This document shows, piece after piece, positions 37,816 to 40,941 of a DNA stretch of 40,941 bases. Each line of letters begins with the position of its first letter. The first letter of the stretch is position 1. Where the stretch lies: NCBI GenBank assembly GCA_944383925.1, contig CALWRM010000055.1:1-40941 (forward strand), in the 5' to 3' direction. This DNA comes from an uncultured Clostridia bacterium. Lineage in GTDB: Bacteria; Bacillota; Clostridia; Christensenellales; UBA1750. A program made the position numbers and the translations under genes. The notes under the pieces are model-generated. The model saw nothing but the letters and a program-made list of their open reading frames with translations, was not told the origin of the DNA and did no database searches.

Positions 37816-40800
37816 TTACACCTCGATGACGCCTTCAAAGTCCTTGACCGCGTCGCCCGTCTTAAAGATGCCGTTTTCATCCCAGCGGATGACCAGCTCG
37901 CCGCCTGGCAGGCGCACGCTGATTTCCTGGCCGAAGGGGCACAAGCCCTTCTTCACCGCCGTAGCGACCACGGCGCAGGCGCCGGTTCCGCAGGCCATGG
38001 TTTCTCCGATGCCGCGTTCCCAAACGCGCATGCGGATGGTATATGGATCGCGTACGCAGGCGAAGGACACGTTCGCGCGTCTGGGGAAGAGATCGCAGTT
38101 TTCGATCATCGGGCCAACCTTCTCCAGGTCCACGGCCTCCACATCATCCACAAAAATGACGCAATGGGGATTGCCCATGGACACGCAGCTGATGCGATAC
38201 GCCTGGCCGCCGATGGTCACATCCCGGTCGATGATCTCCTTGCCCTTGAGGTTGACGGGGATGACGTTGGGCTCAAACCTGGGATGTCCCATGGACACGC
38301 AGACGGAGTACACCTGGCCATCCTGCAAGTACAGGGACAGGTGCTTGACGCCGCCGCCGGTTTCCAGATCCATCTCCGTCTTGGGCACCCTACCGGACTC
38401 GTAAAGATACTTTGCCACGCAGCGCAGGGCGTTGCCCGAGACCTCGCCCTCGCTACCGTCCGCGTTGAACATACGCATCCGGGCGTCCACGGTTTCGGAG
38501 GGGAACATCAGCACGATTCCGTCGCCGCCGATGGAGCGCCGCCTGCTGGAAAGCCACACGCTCAGCGCCTCGGGGCTCTCGATTTGTTGATCGAAGCAGT
38601 CGAAGTAGATGTAGTCGTTGCCGGATGCGCGCATCTTGACGAAGCGCAGCTTATCCCGCTTGGTCTTCAGCTTGTTGATATCGATCAGCTCGATGTTCTT
38701 CAGGGTATAGCCGCTGCGGATGGCCTCGATCAGGGCGTTGGCCGTATCGATGGAGGTCAAGCAGGCGATGGACCTTTCCACGGCCTTGCGGCGCAGCTTC
38801 ACCGAATCCCTCTGCGGCAATCTGCCTCGGCTGGAGGTGGAGACCACATACTGCACCTTGCCGTTGTCCAGCAGGTCCACGATATCGTCGAAGCCCTCGT
38901 GCAGCTTGCGCACGGTGGTGACGGAAAGTCCGACGCGCTCCAGCACCTGGGCCGTTCCCTCGCTGGCATAGAGCTTAAAGCCAAGCTCCGCAAAGCCCCT
39001 GGCCACATCCGCAATCTCCGGCTTGTCCGTATCGCGCACGGTCAACAGCACGCCGCCGCTGTGCTGCAGCTTGTAGCCGGCCGCTACCAGGCCCTTGTAC
39101 ATGGCCTCCTCCGGGGTGCGTCCGATACCGAGCACCTCGCCCGTGGACTTCATCTCCGGTCCCAAGTGGGTATCCACGTCCGTCAGCTTCTCAAAGGAGA
39201 AGACGGGCACCTTGTAGGCGGAATAGATGGAGCGGCGATACAGGCCCGTTCCATACCCCATGTCCGCCAACCTTTCGCCCAGCATGGCCCTGGTGGCCAG
39301 TTCCACCACCGGCACGCCGGTAACCTTGGAGATATAGGGAATGGTCCTGGAGGCCCTGGGGTTGGCCTCGATCACATACACCTCGTTGTTATAGACCACG
39401 TACTGGATGTTGATCAGGCCCTTGGTCTCCAGCGCCAGCGCCAGCGTCCTGGTGCACTCGATGAGCCGCTCGGTGATGCGGCCATTGAGCCTGGCCGGAT
39501 AGGCGGCGATGGAGTCGCCCGAGTGCACGCCCGCGCGCTCCACGTGGGCCATGATGCCGGGGATGAGCACATCCTGGCCGTCGCAGATAGCGTCCACCTC
39601 GGCCTCCAAGCCCATCATGTACTTATCGATCAGGATGGGGTTTTCGATTTCATGGGAGAGGATGATATCCATGTACTGGTCCACATCCTCGTCCGAGAAG
39701 GCGATGATCATGTTCTGGCCGCCCAGCACATAGGAGGGGCGCAGCAACACCGGATACCCCAGGTCCTTCGCCGCGGCAAAGGCCTGCTCCTTGGTGAGCA
39801 CCGTGTGCCCCTTGGGGCGGCGAATGCCCAGGCGGTTGAGGATCTCGTCAAAGCGCTCGCGGTCCTCGGCCGCGTCGATGGAATCCGCGGAGGTCCCCAA
39901 GATGTGCACGCCGGTTTCCTTGAGATACTTGGTCAGCTTGATGGCCGTCTGGCCGCCAAAGGCCACCACAACGCCCATGGGCTTTTCCGTCGCCAGCACA
40001 TGGGACACGTCTTCCGGCGTCAGGGGCTCGAAGTACAGCCTGTCAGCCGTGTCGAAGTCCGTGGAAACGGTCTCCGGGTTGTTGTTGACCATGATGACCT
40101 CATAGCCAAGGTCCTTCAGGGTCCACACGCAGTGCACGCAGGCATAGTCGAATTCGATGCCTTGGCCGATGCGGATGGGGCCGGAACCGAACACCACCAC
40201 GCGGGGCTTTTTGCTGTTGCGGTTCTGGATGAATTCCGCCGCCTCGTTTTCCTCGTCAAAGCTGGCATAGAAATACGGCGTCGTGGCGTCGAACTCCGCC
40301 GCGCAGGTATCCACCATCTTGTAGGAGGCATGCCTTGGATGCTCCACCTTCTGCCCGGAAATGCGCTCGATGGCCTTATCCGTGAAGCCCATCTTCTTGG
40401 CATCCAAATAGAGCTCGTCGTCCAGGCCCTCGGACAACCTCTTCTCCATGCGAGCGATGTTCTTCAGCTTTTCCAGGAACCACTCGTCCACCATGGTGCG
40501 CTTGTGAATCTCCTCCACGGAGAAGCCGCGCAGCAGCGCTTCGTACAGCACGAAAAGCCTCTCGTCCGTGGCTGGATCCAGGCGCCAGAGCACCTCTTCG
40601 TCCGTCAGCTCCTTGAGCAGGGGGAGGTTCAGGGTGTCCAGGGAGATCTCCGCGCCGCGCACCGCCTTGAGCAGGGCCGCCTCAAAGGTCGAGCCGATGG
40701 CCATCACCTCGCCGGTGGCCTTCATCTGGGTGCCCAGGATGCGCTTGGCGTAGACGAACTTGTCAAAGGGCCACTTGGGGAACTTCACCACGATGTAATC

Positions 40801-40941
40801 GATGGTGGGCTCGAAGAAGGCGCAGGTCTTCCCGGTCACCTGGTTCTGAATTTCGTCCAGGGTGAAGCCGACGGCGATCTGCGCGGCCACCTTGGCGATG
40901 GGATAGCCGGTGGCCTTGGAGGCCAGGGCGGAAGACCTGGA
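37816..40941 (-). CDS. CarB-DapF fusion: carbamoyl-phosphate synthase large subunit joined to diaminopimelate epimerase (5' partial)
   Basis: One uninterrupted frame enters at the right edge at about residue 300 of a normal CarB and runs to 37816. The first 764 visible codons are CarB: the end of the carboxyphosphate half, the linker, the second ATP-grasp half (SGPIRIGQGIEFDY, NNNPETVSTDFD, EANPRASRTIPY) and the allosteric MGS domain ending IELIDINKL. At about 38650 it passes directly into a complete 277-residue DapF: RFVKMRASGNDY, RRRSIGGDG, SMGNPHCV and GETMACGTGACA with the second catalytic Cys. The DapF initiator position is CTG, and the next ATG (38634) is inside the first strand without a ribosome-binding site. 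The first catalytic Cys of DapF is Ser (EVSGNALRC). CarB makes carbamoyl phosphate for pyrimidines and arginine; DapF makes meso-DAP for lysine and peptidoglycan. Confidence 0.9.
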   Translation of the reverse strand, partial: SRSSALASKATGYPIAKVAAQIAVGFTLDEIQNQVTGKTCAFFEPTIDYIVVKFPKWPFDKFVYAKRILGTQMKATGEVMAIGSTFEAALLKAVRGAEISLDTLNLPLLKELTDEEVLWRLDPATDERLFVLYEALLRGFSVEEIHKRTMVDEWFLEKLKNIARMEKRLSEGLDDELYLDAKKMGFTDKAIERISGQKVEHPRHASYKMVDTCAAEFDATTPYFYASFDEENEAAEFIQNRNSKKPRVVVFGSGPIRIGQGIEFDYACVHCVWTLKDLGYEVIMVNNNPETVSTDFDTADRLYFEPLTPEDVSHVLATEKPMGVVVAFGGQTAIKLTKYLKETGVHILGTSADSIDAAEDRERFDEILNRLGIRRPKGHTVLTKEQAFAAAKDLGYPVLLRPSYVLGGQNMIIAFSDEDVDQYMDIILSHEIENPILIDKYMMGLEAEVDAICDGQDVLIPGIMAHVERAGVHSGDSIAAYPARLNGRITERLIECTRTLALALETKGLINIQYVVYNNEVYVIEANPRASRTIPYISKVTGVPVVELATRAMLGERLADMGYGTGLYRRSIYSAYKVPVFSFEKLTDVDTHLGPEMKSTGEVLGIGRTPEEAMYKGLVAAGYKLQHSGGVLLTVRDTDKPEIADVARGFAELGFKLYASEGTAQVLERVGLSVTTVRKLHEGFDDIVDLLDNGKVQYVVSTSSRGRLPQRDSVKLRRKAVERSIACLTSIDTANALIEAIRSGYTLKNIELIDINKLKTKRDKLRFVKMRASGNDYIYFDCFDQQIESPEALSVWLSSRRRSIGGDGIVLMFPSETVDARMRMFNADGSEGEVSGNALRCVAKYLYESGRVPKTEMDLETGGGVKHLSLYLQDGQVYSVCVSMGHPRFEPNVIPVNLKGKEIIDRDVTIGGQAYRISCVSMGNPHCVIFVDDVEAVDLEKVGPMIENCDLFPRRANVSFACVRDPYTIRMRVWERGIGETMACGTGACAVVATAVKKGLCPFGQEISVRLPGGELVIRWDENGIFKTGDAVKDFEGVIEV

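Noticed and set aside
38632-38650. A normal dapF start codon separating carB and dapF
   Set aside because: The expected first codon is CTG. The next ATG removes conserved N-terminal residues, and neither has an adjacent Shine-Dalgarno sequence or an upstream stop.
1-40941. CRISPR arrays, tRNA/rRNA genes, transposases, antiphage defence operons
   Set aside because: I read through for regular spaced repeats, tRNA-like cloverleaves and known defence or transposase motifs and found none. Absence was judged by eye only.

Overview
The window looks like a chromosomal segment of a GC-rich, anaerobic member of the Bacillota (Clostridia-like). The basis is the sepF/ylmG/ylmH/divIVA/lspA division cluster, a SigB/SigF-type sigma factor with an RsbW-like partner, strong AAGGAGG ribosome-binding sites, a T-box leader, and an indolepyruvate:ferredoxin oxidoreductase fermentation cluster. 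Most of it is ordinary chromosome. There are no tRNA or rRNA genes, no CRISPR array and no transposase. The species cannot be named from the sequence.

Layout. Positions 1-161 hold the promoter and 5' part of a T-box leader reading leftward out of the window. 237-2474: a catalytically degenerate alpha/beta hydrolase, then divergently a peptidase C26 amidohydrolase and a small P-loop kinase. 2550-3925: a divergent regulatory island with an XRE-S24 self-cleaving repressor facing an orphan LexA DNA-binding domain and a small HTH protein. 4004-11832 (minus): threonine synthase, a small P-loop protein, a THUMP rRNA methyltransferase, an HD phosphohydrolase, HEAT and TPR repeat proteins, and an enolase-superfamily sugar-acid dehydratase-like protein. 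11930-18968 (minus): a conserved division/envelope operon, in transcription order RsbW-like protein, sigma factor, HlyD-like protein, YggS, SepF, YggT, YlmH, DivIVA, LspA, RluD. 19092-20665 (minus): an AlkZ-related protein and a second RluA-type pseudouridine synthase.

20862-23281 (plus): an Mrp-type Fe-S P-loop ATPase, a C_GCAxxG_C_C protein and an MBL-fold hydrolase. 23383-25919 (minus): esterase, GNAT acetyltransferase, cupin and Nudix hydrolase. 26101-27960 (plus): class II fructose-bisphosphate aldolase and a TrmH/SpoU methyltransferase. 28150-28227: a 25-residue membrane peptide with its own promoter and terminator. 28452-33901 (plus): an aromatic 2-oxoacid oxidation cluster, paaK-iorA-iorB-paaK-ACT. 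34102-36391: an XRE regulator with a putative glycoside hydrolase (GHL6-like). 36443-37623: RadC and a degenerate DUF559 protein whose end lies inside a 130-bp mirror-symmetric repeat. 37816 to the right edge (minus): carbamoyl-phosphate synthase large subunit fused in frame to diaminopimelate epimerase.

The most unusual feature is the CarB-DapF fusion. The DapF half has Ser where the first catalytic Cys is expected. Other points worth a second look are the split LexA-like pair with a shared 10-bp repeat at both promoters, several intact proteins lacking catalytic residues (alpha/beta hydrolase, RsbW-like, DUF559), the 25-residue peptide gene and the composite repeat. Functions are assigned by motif recognition only; no database search was possible.
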